Assembly (NCBI RefSeq): GCF_008122505.1
Contig: NZ_VSSB01000001.1
Location: forward strand, 2,650,891 to 2,714,890
DNA length: 64,000 bases
Direction: 5' to 3'
Origin: Agromyces mariniharenae
GTDB taxonomy: Bacteria; Actinomycetota; Actinomycetes; Actinomycetales; Microbacteriaceae
Every line of letters starts with the position of its first letter. The stretch's first letter is position 1. A program made the position numbers and the translations under genes. Positions 35,715-43,963 of the stretch are shown here, piece by piece. Under the pieces are notes generated by a model. That model saw only the letters and a list, made by a program, of their open reading frames with translations. It had not been told where the DNA came from and made no database searches.

Positions 35715-36377
35715 ATGAACGACGCTCGACCCCTGCGCGTCGCGATCGCGGACGACGCGCTGCTGCTGCGCGAGGGTATCGCGAAGGTCCTGGAAGGTGG
35801 TGGCATCGAGGTCGTGGCCTCGGTGGGCACCGGCGACGAACTGCTCGAGGTGGTGGGCGAGGGCGACGTCGACGTCGCCGTGCTCGACATCCGGATGCCG
35901 CCGAGCTACCGCGACGAGGGCATCGTCGCCCTCGAGCAGATCCGCGAGAGCGGATCGACGATCGGCGTGCTGCTGCTCTCGATGTACGCGACGCCCGAGT
36001 ACGCGTTGCGCGTCATGGGCGCCGGCAGCGGCACGGGCTACCTGCTGAAGGAGCGCGTCTCCGAGCCGCAGACGCTCGTGCGCGCCGTCGAGACGGTCGC
36101 GTCGGGCGGCTCCGTGGTCGACCCCGAGGTGGTCGAGCAGCTGGTGAAGCGCACGCGGGCAGACGACCCGCTGTCGCGCCTCACCGAGCGGGAGCGGTCG
36201 GTGCTCGAGCTCATGGCGCAGGGCTACTCCAACGGCGGCATCGCCCAGACGCTGTTCCTCGGCCTGAAGACGGTCGAGACGCACGTGCGGAGCATCCTGC
36301 AGAAGCTCGACCTCGAGGAGTCGCCCGAGCATCACCGCCGCGTGCTCGCGGTGCTCACGCTCCTCGGCGAACGGTGA
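35715..36377 (+). CDS. NarL/FixJ (LuxR) family response regulator
   Basis: A 220-residue regulator. The receiver domain (about 1-125) has the acidic pair in IADDALLLREG, the phospho-acceptor Asp58 in VLDIRMPP, and the conserved Lys in YLLKERV. The C-terminal LuxR-type HTH is LTERERSVLELMAQGYSNGGIAQTLFL with KTVETHVRSILQKLDL. The ATG at 35715 follows GGAGG by 4 nt. Its stop overlaps the start of the sensor kinase gene (TGATG), so the pair is one operon and one signalling system. Target genes are not evident from sequence. Confidence 0.94.
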   Translation: MNDARPLRVAIADDALLLREGIAKVLEGGGIEVVASVGTGDELLEVVGEGDVDVAVLDIRMPPSYRDEGIVALEQIRESGSTIGVLLLSMYATPEYALRVMGAGSGTGYLLKERVSEPQTLVRAVETVASGGSVVDPEVVEQLVKRTRADDPLSRLTERERSVLELMAQGYSNGGIAQTLFLGLKTVETHVRSILQKLDLEESPEHHRRVLAVLTLLGER

Positions 36378-38176
36378 TGGCCCCCGGCCGCAGAGGCCGG
36401 ATCGCCAGGCGCACCGCGATCATCGTCGCGGTCATCGTGCTGAGCCTGTTCATGGAGGTGTCCGGGTTCCTGGCCACGCCCGAGGAGTTCCGACCCGAGG
36501 TCGCCTACGTGACGATGCACGCGATCGTGCCGCTCGTCTACGCCGCGTGCGCGGGCGTCGCCTGGAGCCTCGGCCCCAACCCCGTGCCGGCGCGGATGAT
36601 GGTGGCCTTCGTCGCGCTCTGGATCCCGACGACGTTCTTCCAGGTCGTCGAGGGCATCGGCTGGCTCTGGCCGCTCCTGTACGGTGCGCACCTCCTGTGG
36701 GCGATCGTCCCGATCCTGCTCCCGGTCGTGTACCCCCGCGGACAGCTCTCCGCACCGATCGATCGATGGCTCGTCGGCATCATCCTGGGCATCTCGGTCG
36801 TCTTCTTCCTCGGGGCGGTGCTGCTCGTCGGCGAGCCCGCCGACCCCACGTTCTGCGCCTGCGTGCCCAACCCCTACCAGGTCGCCGATGCCCCGGGCAT
36901 CTTCGCCCTGATCGACAACGGATACCGCATGATCGGGGCGGCCGTCGCGCTCGTCATCGCCGCCCGCCTGCTCGTGGGCTGGGTGCGCGGCAGCATCCCG
37001 GCGCGCGCCGTCGCGTTCCTCATGCCGGTCGCCCTCTTCGCCTGGACGGCGACCCTTGCGGCCCTGGTCGTGACGTACGCCGCGGAGACGAACGCCGACA
37101 AGGTGCTCATCACGGTCTCCCTCGTGGCGCTCGCCTCCATCCCGGTGAGCTTCGTCGCGGGCGTGGCGCACACGCGCAACATGCGCGCCCGCGTCGCCGA
37201 CCTCATGCGCATCACGCGCGAGGGCGCCGACCGCGGCCTGTGGGCCGAGTCGCTCGCCCGCACCCTGCGCGACGCGTCGGTGCGCGTGTACTGGTGGGAC
37301 GAGGAGAAGGGCCGGTACGCGGATGCCGCGGGCACGCCCATCGAGGACGCCGACGCGGATCCCCGGGGCAGCCACAGCATCCTCCCCGTCGCGTCGCCGC
37401 TCGGCGCCCCGATCGCGCTCATCCGGCACGACCGCGTGCTCACCGACAACGCGCGCCTGCTCGACGGCGTGTCGAGCGCCCTCCGGCTCTCGGTCGACAA
37501 CGGGCGGCTGCGATCCGAGATCGAGCGCACGCTCGAGCAGGTCCGCCAGTCCCGCCAGCGCATCGTCGAGGCGGGCGTCGAGGCGCGGCGACGCATCGAG
37601 CGCGACCTGCACGACGGCGCGCAGCAGCACCTCGTGTCGCTCGGCATGCGCCTGCGGCTCGCGGCGAACGAAGCGCGCGACACCGACGAGGTGCAGCTCG
37701 CGACCGAGCTCGAGGGCACCATCCAGATGCTCAACATGGCGCTGCGCGAGCTCCGCGAGCTCGCCCACGGCATCCACCCGAGCCTGCTCTCATCGGGCGG
37801 ACTCTCGCTCGCGGTGCCCGAGCTCGCCGGTCGCTGCCCGGTCCCCGTCGAGGTCGACGTGCAGGCCGAGGGCCGGCTGCCCGAGCTCATCGAGTCGACC
37901 GCCTACTTCGTGCTCTCGGAGGCGCTCGCGAACGTGGCGAAGCACTCCGGCGCCAGCCGGGCGTGGGTGCGCGCCTACGTCGAGGACGGGGACCTCGAGC
38001 TCGTCGTGCGCGACAACGGCACCGGCGGGGCGTCGCTCGACAAGGGCACGGGCATGCTCGGCGTCGCCGACCGCGTCGACGCCGTCGGCGGCACGCTCGA
38101 GGTCGACAGCCCGTCCGGCGCGGGCACGACCCTCACGGTGCGGATCCCGCTCGACGGGCAGCTCGCGGAAGCCTGA
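36377..38176 (+). CDS. Membrane sensor histidine kinase (HisKA_3 type)
   Basis: A 599-residue kinase. About seven or eight membrane helices occupy residues 10-275, with a short extracellular loop that includes CACVPNPYQVADAPG. A degenerate GAF-like linker then leads to the HisKA_3 dimerisation helix with phospho-acceptor His412 (ERDLHDGAQQHLVS). The HATPase domain contains SEALANVAKHSGAS (N box), VRDNGTGGA (G1) and GTGMLGVADRVDAVGG (G2). This is the class that pairs with NarL-type regulators, and the partner is encoded immediately upstream. The multi-helix sensor could perceive a membrane or hydrophobic signal. Confidence 0.92.
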   Translation: MAPGRRGRIARRTAIIVAVIVLSLFMEVSGFLATPEEFRPEVAYVTMHAIVPLVYAACAGVAWSLGPNPVPARMMVAFVALWIPTTFFQVVEGIGWLWPLLYGAHLLWAIVPILLPVVYPRGQLSAPIDRWLVGIILGISVVFFLGAVLLVGEPADPTFCACVPNPYQVADAPGIFALIDNGYRMIGAAVALVIAARLLVGWVRGSIPARAVAFLMPVALFAWTATLAALVVTYAAETNADKVLITVSLVALASIPVSFVAGVAHTRNMRARVADLMRITREGADRGLWAESLARTLRDASVRVYWWDEEKGRYADAAGTPIEDADADPRGSHSILPVASPLGAPIALIRHDRVLTDNARLLDGVSSALRLSVDNGRLRSEIERTLEQVRQSRQRIVEAGVEARRRIERDLHDGAQQHLVSLGMRLRLAANEARDTDEVQLATELEGTIQMLNMALRELRELAHGIHPSLLSSGGLSLAVPELAGRCPVPVEVDVQAEGRLPELIESTAYFVLSEALANVAKHSGASRAWVRAYVEDGDLELVVRDNGTGGASLDKGTGMLGVADRVDAVGGTLEVDSPSGAGTTLTVRIPLDGQLAEA

Positions 38177-38207
38177 CGCGTGGCGGCCCGGCGCGTGGCG
38201 CCCCGGG

Positions 38208-38549
38208 TCAGGGCCGCCAGCGGCACGCGGCGATGACGATGCGGTAGCCGTCCTCGTCGGTCGTCGCGACGAGCGGCGTGCCCTCGGCGTCGTAGTGCGG
38301 CCGCGCCGAGGCGGCGTGGCCCGACGGCGGACGCCCGCCCGCGCGCACGACACGCCACCACGGGGCATCCGAGCCGTACCTGGCCATGACCTGGCCGACG
38401 GCGCGCGCGCCGCGCGATCCGAGGATCGCGGCGACGTCGCCGTACGTGGCGACGCAGCCCGGCGGGATGTCGTCGACGACGGCGAGCACGGCCTCGACGA
38501 AGCCCGCCGGGGGCTCGGGAGCACGACGTGCGGCGGCGGCCTGCGGCAT
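38208..38549 (-). CDS. Alkyltransferase-like (MGMT-family) protein
   Basis: A 113-residue protein with the DNA-binding domain of O6-alkylguanine-DNA alkyltransferase (FVEAVLAVVDDIPPGCVATYGDVAAILG, RAVGQVMARY). The active-site PCHRV is replaced by PWWRVV, so the acceptor Cys is absent. That defines alkyltransferase-like proteins, which bind alkylated guanines and hand them to nucleotide excision repair. The short length fits. The ATG at 38549 lies 6 nt after AGGG and is preferred over the ATG at 38567. It follows the GNAT gene by 26 bp in the same direction. Confidence 0.85.
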   Translation of the reverse strand: MPQAAAARRAPEPPAGFVEAVLAVVDDIPPGCVATYGDVAAILGSRGARAVGQVMARYGSDAPWWRVVRAGGRPPSGHAASARPHYDAEGTPLVATTDEDGYRIVIAACRWRP

Positions 38550-38575
38550 CCGTTCGCCCTGCGGCATCCGCCGGC

Positions 38576-39028
38576 TCAGAGCTCGAGGGCGCCGATCACG
38601 TCGCCGTACTGCGTCTCGCCGACGTCCTGGAAGCCGATCCGGTGGAAGAACTCGCCGGGGCCCTCGGCGCCCGGCTCCCACAGCACCGTGATGCGGTCGA
38701 AGCCGCGACGCTTCGCCTCCTCGGCGAGGGCGTGCGCGAGGAAGCGGCCGACGCCCTTGCCCTGCACCTCCGCGTCGACGTTGATGCGCCAGATGCAAGC
38801 GCGGAACTCCTCGTGGACGTTCTCGGGGTCGAAGTTGCCGTGGATGAATCCGACGACGCGCTCCTCGGAGAGGGCGACGCGCTGCCAGGCGGTGTCGGGG
38901 TTCACGACCGAGGCCTCGGCGGCGTAGGTGACGGGAGCGATGAACTGCTCCTGCCCGGGCTTCAGCGACAGGTTGTTCGCGGCCACGATGTTCGTCGCGT
39001 TCAGTTCTTCGAGTCGCAGATCAGCCAT
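38576..39028 (-). CDS. GNAT family N-acetyltransferase
   Basis: A 150-residue GNAT acetyltransferase. Acetyl-CoA binding motif A is seen in [28 protein letters not shown], with the Q-G-K-G-V-G loop. Motif B is around [14 protein letters not shown]. The N-terminal half ([19 protein letters not shown]) resembles the spermidine/diamine acetyltransferase subgroup, but the substrate is unproven. A TAGCCT box lies 7 nt upstream of the ATG on the minus strand and no ribosome site is present, so the transcript appears leaderless. Probably co-transcribed with the alkyltransferase-like gene. Confidence 0.88.
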   Translation of the reverse strand: MADLRLEELNATNIVAANNLSLKPGQEQFIAPVTYAAEASVVNPDTAWQRVALSEERVVGFIHGNFDPENVHEEFRACIWRINVDAEVQGKGVGRFLAHALAEEAKRRGFDRITVLWEPGAEGPGEFFHRIGFQDVGETQYGDVIGALEL

Positions 39029-39035
39029 GCCGCTA

Positions 39036-39041
39036 AGGCTA
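39036..39041 (-). promoter_or_regulatory. -10 element TAGCCT of the GNAT gene
   Basis: On the minus strand TAGCCT is followed by 7 nt and then the ATG at 39028, the leaderless arrangement. Confidence 0.5.
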
Positions 39042-39126
39042 ACCCGTGGCGGCCCGCGTCAGGAAGCAGCCGTCGGATCGACGTGCCGGACAGGGCGGCG
39101 CCGGGCCGGCTGCGAGCCCCAAGTTG

Positions 39127-39140
39127 TCTCGATGTCGAGA
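39127..39140. promoter_or_regulatory. Palindromic operator upstream of icd
   Basis: TCTCGATGTCGAGA has perfect 6-bp arms around TG, identical in its arms to the pair in front of sucC. It lies 16 bp before a TAAGCT box (39157-39162), so it would cover the -35 region of icd and block or modulate polymerase access. The start codon is 88 bp further on. Confidence 0.65.
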
Positions 39141-39156
39141 TATTCGCGCGACGCGG

Positions 39157-39162
39157 TAAGCT
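39157..39162 (+). promoter_or_regulatory. Candidate -10 (TAAGCT) of icd
   Basis: A TANNNT box, 65 nt before the TTG start. It places the palindrome at 39127-39140 over positions near -20 to -40. Confidence 0.4.
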
Positions 39163-39227
39163 GGCAGGCGGCGTGTCCGCCCACGAGACTTCCTCATTCC
39201 CCACGAGAGATCCAAGGAGAACTCAAC

Positions 39228-40445
39228 TTGTCCAAGATCAAGGTTGAAGGCACCGTCGTCGAGCTCGACGGCGACGAGATGACCCGCATCATCTGGCAGG
39301 CCATCAAGGACCAGCTCATCCACCCGTACCTCGACGTGAACCTCGAGTACTACGACCTCTCGATCCAGAAGCGCGACGAGACCGACGACCAGATCACGGT
39401 CGACGCGGCGCACGCCATCCAGAAGCACGGCGTCGGCGTCAAGTGCGCCACCATCACGCCCGACGAGGCGCGCGTCGAGGAGTTCGGCCTCAAGAAGATG
39501 TGGCGCTCGCCCAACGGCACCATCCGCAACATCCTCGGCGGCGTGATCTTCCGCGAGCCGATCATCATCTCGAACATCCCGCGGCTCGTGCCCGGCTGGA
39601 ACAAGCCGATCATCGTCGGCCGTCACGCCTTCGGCGACCAGTACCGCGCCACCGACTTCCGCTTCGAGGGCGAGGGCACGCTCACGATGACCTTCACCCC
39701 GAAGGACGGCTCGGAGCCGCAGTCGTTCGAGGTCTTCCAGTCCCCGGGGTCGGGCGTCGCGATGGGCATGTACAACCTCGACGAGTCCATCAAGGACTTC
39801 GCCCGCGCCTCGCTGAACTACGGCCTCGACCGCAACTACCCGGTGTACCTCTCGACGAAGAACACGATCCTGAAGGCCTACGACGGCCGGTTCAAGGACC
39901 TGTTCCAGGAGGTCTTCGACACCGAGTTCAAGGAGAAGTTCGACGCCGCGGGCCTCACCTACGAGCACCGCCTCATCGACGACATGGTCGCCGCCTCGCT
40001 GAAGTGGGAGGGCGGCTACGTCTGGGCGTGCAAGAACTACGACGGCGACGTGCAGTCCGACACCGTCGCGCAGGGCTTCGGCTCGCTCGGCCTCATGACC
40101 TCCGTGCTCGCCACGCCCGACGGCAAGGTCGTCGAGGCCGAGGCGGCGCACGGCACGGTCACGCGCCACTACCGCCAGCACCAGCAGGGCAAGCCCACCT
40201 CGACGAACCCGATCGCCTCGATCTACGCGTGGACGCGCGGCCTCTCGCACCGCGGCAAGCTCGACGGCAACCAGGAGCTCATCGACTTCTCGCACACCCT
40301 CGAGGACGTCGTGATCACGACCGTCGAGTCGGGCGCCATGACGAAGGACCTCGCGCTCCTCGTCGGCCCCGAGCAGCCGTACCAGACGACGGAGGAATTC
40401 CTCCAGACGCTGAGCGACAACCTCAAGGCGCGGCTGGCCGCGTAG
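39228..40445 (+). CDS. icd: NADP-dependent isocitrate dehydrogenase
   Basis: A 405-residue homodimer-type NADP-IDH of the eukaryote-like class, converting isocitrate to 2-oxoglutarate. Visible: [22 protein letters not shown], the [20 protein letters not shown] and [19 protein letters not shown] substrate segments, [14 protein letters not shown], the metal-binding aspartates in [14 protein letters not shown], and NADP-binding [16 protein letters not shown]. The start is TTG at 39228 with AAGGAG 8 nt upstream. [14 protein letters not shown] is the usual N-terminus, and no ATG or GTG lies in a suitable place. A 34-bp perfect palindrome terminates it. Confidence 0.97.
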   Translation: MSKIKVEGTVVELDGDEMTRIIWQAIKDQLIHPYLDVNLEYYDLSIQKRDETDDQITVDAAHAIQKHGVGVKCATITPDEARVEEFGLKKMWRSPNGTIRNILGGVIFREPIIISNIPRLVPGWNKPIIVGRHAFGDQYRATDFRFEGEGTLTMTFTPKDGSEPQSFEVFQSPGSGVAMGMYNLDESIKDFARASLNYGLDRNYPVYLSTKNTILKAYDGRFKDLFQEVFDTEFKEKFDAAGLTYEHRLIDDMVAASLKWEGGYVWACKNYDGDVQSDTVAQGFGSLGLMTSVLATPDGKVVEAEAAHGTVTRHYRQHQQGKPTSTNPIASIYAWTRGLSHRGKLDGNQELIDFSHTLEDVVITTVESGAMTKDLALLVGPEQPYQTTEEFLQTLSDNLKARLAA

Positions 40446-40466
40446 GTCCGTCTCGCCTCACGGTTC

Positions 40467-40500
40467 GAAGGGGCCGGATGCCGCGGCATCCGGCCCCTTC
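40467..40500. terminator. 34-bp perfect palindrome terminating icd
   Basis: An uninterrupted 17+17 bp palindrome with the GGATGCCGCGGCATCC core and ending in CCCCTTC, 22 bp after the icd stop codon. The following 200 bp hold another partial copy of the word and no supported gene. Confidence 0.75.
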
Positions 40501-40694
40501 GCCGTCTCGCCCGCACCTGCCGCCACGCGTCCTGCTCCGATGCAGGAACTCTCGGGCGTACGACGGCGTGTCGCGCCGGCGACACTCCGCGTCCGCGGTG
40601 GTTCTTCCTGCGTTCGGAATGCGGATGCCGCGGCGCCCGCCGGTTGGGTTCCCGATGCCGCGGCATCCGGAACCGACGAGGCAGGATGGGACGC

Positions 40695-42572
40695 ATGGCT
40701 CGCCTCCTCCGGATCGCCCGACGCTACTGGGTCGTGACGCTCACGCTCGCGATCGGGCTGCTCGGCGTCGTTCTGGCGCTCGCGGGTGCCGGGGCGGTCG
40801 TGCCGTGGATCTTCAGCGGCTACGCGCTCGCGATCGCCGCGTGGCAGGCGGTCGGCATGGTGCGCGACATCCTGCGCGGGCACTGGGGGCTCGACATCCT
40901 CGCGGTGACCGCGATCGTCGCGACCGTGCTCGTGGGGGAGTACGTCGCCGCGCTCCTCGTCGTGCTCATGCTCACGGGCGGCGAGGCGCTCGAGGACTAC
41001 GCGAACCGGCGCGCCAAGCGCGAGCTCGACGCGCTGCTCACGCGCGCGCCGCAGCTCGCGCACCGCATCGAGGGCGACGAGATCGTCGAGGTGCGGGCCG
41101 ACGAGGTGCATCCGGGCGACGTGCTGCTCGTACGTCCGAGCGAGATCGTGCCCGTCGACGCGGCGCTGCGCTCGGCCGAGGCCGCGTTCGACGAATCCTC
41201 GATCACGGGCGAGAGCGTGCCCGTCGAGAAGGTCGCGGGCGATGCCGTGCTGAGCGGATCCGTGAACGGCCAGGCCGCGGTCGAGGTCGTCGCGACGGCG
41301 ACCGCCGCCGACAGCCAGTACCAGCAGATCGTCGCGCTCGTCACCGAGGCCGCGGCATCGAAGGCACCAGTCGTGCGGCTCGCCGACCGGTACGCCGTAC
41401 CCTTCACGGTGTTCTCGCTCGCGCTCGCCGGCGTCGCGTGGTGGGTATCGGGCGACCCGGTGCGGTTCGCCGAGGTGCTCGTGCTCGCGACGCCGTGCCC
41501 GCTGCTCATCGCGGCGCCCGTGGCGTTCATCGGCGGCATGAGCCGCGCAGCGCGCAACGGCGTCATCGTGAAGGGCGGCGGCGTGCTCGAGCAGCTCTCC
41601 GCCGCGCGGACGGCCGTGTTCGACAAGACCGGCACGCTCACCTACGGGGCGCCGACGCTCGTGGCGATCCGCCCCGAGAACGGGTTCGGCGAGGACGAGC
41701 TCCTCACGGCGGTCGCGTCGGCCGAGCAGTACTCGTCGCACGTGCTCGCGACGTCGATGATCGCGGCCGCGCATGACCGCGGGCTGCACCTCGACGAGGC
41801 CGAGTGGGCGCGCGAGGCGGCGACGAACGGCGTGCAGGCGCAGGTCGGCGGTCGCGAGGTCGTGGTCGGCAAGTTCCGGTTCGTCGCCGAGCACGCACCG
41901 GATGCCGCGCGCACGCCCATCGCGCCGGGCGAGCTCGCCGTGTACGTGGCGATCGACGGCCGGTTCGCCGGTGCGCTCCTCGCGAGCGACCGCCTGCGCG
42001 ACAATGCCCGGGCGACGCTCGAGCGGCTCGACGAGCTCGGGGTGCACCAGACCATGATGCTCACCGGCGACGCGCAGGCGACGGCCGACCATATCGCCGC
42101 GGAGCTCGGCATCACGCGCGTGCGCGCCGACTGCCTGCCCGTCGACAAGGTGGAGGAGGTCGCGGCCATCGCGGAGCGGCCCGTGATCATGGTGGGCGAC
42201 GGGGTCAACGACGCGCCCGTGCTCGCGGCCGCCGACGTCGGCATCGCGATGGGCGCGAAGGGCGCGACCGCGGCGAGCGAGTCGGCGTCGGCGGTCATCC
42301 TGGTCGACGACATCTCGCGCACCGCCAAAGCCGTCGAGATCGGCAAGGACACCGTTCGCATCGCACTGCAGAGCATCTGGCTCGGGATCATCGTGAGCGT
42401 CGGGCTCATGATCGTGGCCGCGTTCGGCGTCATCCCCGCGACCGTGGGCGCACTGCTGCAGGAGGTCGTCGACCTCGCCACGATCCTCGCGGCGCTGCGC
42501 GCGATCGGCGGGCGCCTCGACGCGAAGGCGGCGACGCCCGTGATGGCCGTGCCCGCGGCATCCGCCCGCTGA
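40695..42572 (+). CDS. Heavy-metal P1B-type ATPase
   Basis: A 625-residue metal-exporting P-type ATPase. Landmarks: TGES actuator loop (SSITGESVPVEK), phosphorylation site DKTGTLT, nucleotide-domain HP-like dipeptide replaced by a histidine in SSHVLA, and hinge GDGVNDAPVLAAADVG. The metal-site motif in the membrane is TPCP (ATPCPLLIAAP) rather than CPC. The last helix has QEVVDLATILAALR. TPCP with QExxD is characteristic of the P1B-5 group associated with Ni/Fe/Co rather than Cu or Zn. There is no N-terminal metal-binding domain or C-terminal hemerythrin domain. The ATG at 40695 is preferred over 40686 because it leaves about 9 nt after AGGCAGG. Confidence 0.9.
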   Translation: MARLLRIARRYWVVTLTLAIGLLGVVLALAGAGAVVPWIFSGYALAIAAWQAVGMVRDILRGHWGLDILAVTAIVATVLVGEYVAALLVVLMLTGGEALEDYANRRAKRELDALLTRAPQLAHRIEGDEIVEVRADEVHPGDVLLVRPSEIVPVDAALRSAEAAFDESSITGESVPVEKVAGDAVLSGSVNGQAAVEVVATATAADSQYQQIVALVTEAAASKAPVVRLADRYAVPFTVFSLALAGVAWWVSGDPVRFAEVLVLATPCPLLIAAPVAFIGGMSRAARNGVIVKGGGVLEQLSAARTAVFDKTGTLTYGAPTLVAIRPENGFGEDELLTAVASAEQYSSHVLATSMIAAAHDRGLHLDEAEWAREAATNGVQAQVGGREVVVGKFRFVAEHAPDAARTPIAPGELAVYVAIDGRFAGALLASDRLRDNARATLERLDELGVHQTMMLTGDAQATADHIAAELGITRVRADCLPVDKVEEVAAIAERPVIMVGDGVNDAPVLAAADVGIAMGAKGATAASESASAVILVDDISRTAKAVEIGKDTVRIALQSIWLGIIVSVGLMIVAAFGVIPATVGALLQEVVDLATILAALRAIGGRLDAKAATPVMAVPAASAR

Positions 42573-42631
42573 CCCACGCAGATCACAAGTCGGTAACACC
42601 CCGGCCAACCCGCACGCGAAGCTTGCATCTG

Positions 42632-42658
42632 GTTTGTTCGTAAGCTTTACTAACAAAC
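42632..42658. promoter_or_regulatory. ROK-type operator abutting the regulator start codon
   Basis: A 27-bp interrupted palindrome centred at 42645 (GTTTGTTCGTAA left arm, TTTACTAACAAAC right arm, two mismatches) ends exactly one base before the GTG of the ROK regulator. It overlaps the presumed -10 region (TTGCAT at 42623-42628 is a possible -35), so binding would repress the regulator and the whole amino-sugar operon. Confidence 0.65.
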
Positions 42659-43894
42659 GTGACGACGGACGCGCAACGGGGCCCCATCGAGGCCGGCACC
42701 CTCCACCAGGCCGGTGGCGACGTGCTCACCGTCCCGTTCGTCGACGCCCCGATCTTCACCCGGTCGCGGGCCCTGCGGCCGACCGGCAAGGTGCTGCCCG
42801 AGCACGCCCGCAGCCACAACCGGGCCCTCGTGCTGCAGACGCTCTACACGTCGGGCGCGCGCAGCCGGGCGGATGTCGCGCGCGAGACCGGGCTGACCCG
42901 GGTCACGGTGTCCGACCTCGTCGCCGAGCTCATCGCCGAGGGCCTCGTGGTCGAGCTCGGCCAGCGGGAGGACGCCCGCCCCGGCAAGCCCGCCACGCTC
43001 ATCGACGTCGACCGCGGCGCGTTCCAGATCGTCGGCGTCGACCTCTCCGAGCACCAGCGCTTCCTCGGCGCCGTCGTCGACCTCGACGGCGGCATCGTCG
43101 CCCGTGACGAGGTCGCGTGCGACGGCGCGAGCGGCGACCACGCGGTCGAGCTCGTCGTCGAGCTCGTCCGGCGGCTCCTCGCCGCCGCGACGACTCGCGT
43201 GCTCGGCATCGGCGTCGGCTCGCCCGGCGTCGTCGACCCGGTCGGGGTCGTGCGCTCCGCCCCGAACCTCGGCTGGACCGACGTCGCCCTGCAGGCCCGC
43301 CTGCAGCGCGAGTTCGGCGTGCCCGTGCACGTCGCGAACGACGCGAACGTCGCGGTGCTCGCCGAGCACGGCGCCACGCCGCTCGACGACCTGCTGCTCG
43401 TGAAGGTCGGGCACGGTGTCGGCGCGGGCCTCATCATCGGCGGCCGGCCCGTGATCGGCGGCGGCTTCGCCGCGGGCGAGATCGGCCACGTCGTCGTCGG
43501 CACCGACGGCGGTCCGCGATGCGCGTGCGGCAAGCACGGATGCCTCGAGGCCTGGCTCGCCGTGCCGCGCCTCACCGCCCAGCTCGACGCGATCGACCCC
43601 GAGTCGCCCGACGCGGCATCCGCTCGCGACGAGATCCTGCACGAGGCCGGCCGCCGGCTCGGCATCGTGCTCGCCCCAGTGGTCGGGGCCCTGAACCTGT
43701 CGGAGGTCGTGCTCAGCGGCCCCGCAGAACTGCTCGACGGCGCGCTCCACGAGGCGACCGTCGACACGCTCCGGATGCGGACGATGGCGGAACACAACCG
43801 TGATCTGAGGCTCCGGATGACCGAGCAGGCGGAGGACATCGTCCTCCGCGGCGCGGCCGTCATGGTCCTGTCCGGACAACTCGGGGTCTCGTGA
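42659..43894 (+). CDS. ROK family transcriptional regulator of the amino-sugar operon
   Basis: A 411-residue NagC/Mlc-like regulator. A winged HTH occupies about residues 45-110 (HNRALVLQTLYTSGARSRADVARETGLTR), followed by a ROK sugar-binding domain with GIGVGSPGVVDP, NDANVAVLAEHG and the zinc motif CACGKHGCLE. The start is GTG at 42659. There is no ribosome site because the operator touches the start codon, so translation is probably leaderless. It heads an operon with transporter, hexosaminidase, kinase and nagB genes, and likely responds to GlcNAc or its 6-phosphate. Confidence 0.9.
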   Translation: MTTDAQRGPIEAGTLHQAGGDVLTVPFVDAPIFTRSRALRPTGKVLPEHARSHNRALVLQTLYTSGARSRADVARETGLTRVTVSDLVAELIAEGLVVELGQREDARPGKPATLIDVDRGAFQIVGVDLSEHQRFLGAVVDLDGGIVARDEVACDGASGDHAVELVVELVRRLLAAATTRVLGIGVGSPGVVDPVGVVRSAPNLGWTDVALQARLQREFGVPVHVANDANVAVLAEHGATPLDDLLLVKVGHGVGAGLIIGGRPVIGGGFAAGEIGHVVVGTDGGPRCACGKHGCLEAWLAVPRLTAQLDAIDPESPDAASARDEILHEAGRRLGIVLAPVVGALNLSEVVLSGPAELLDGALHEATVDTLRMRTMAEHNRDLRLRMTEQAEDIVLRGAAVMVLSGQLGVS

Positions 43895-43963
43895 GGGACT
43901 CCACGCACCACGGGCACAGCGAACCCCCGCTGCTTCCCCCCACCCCATGAAAGGAAACGACAA

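Noticed and set aside
38208..38549. Pseudogene of MGMT because the acceptor Cys is missing
   Set aside because: Replacement of PCHR by PW is the defining feature of the alkyltransferase-like family, and the rest of the domain is intact.
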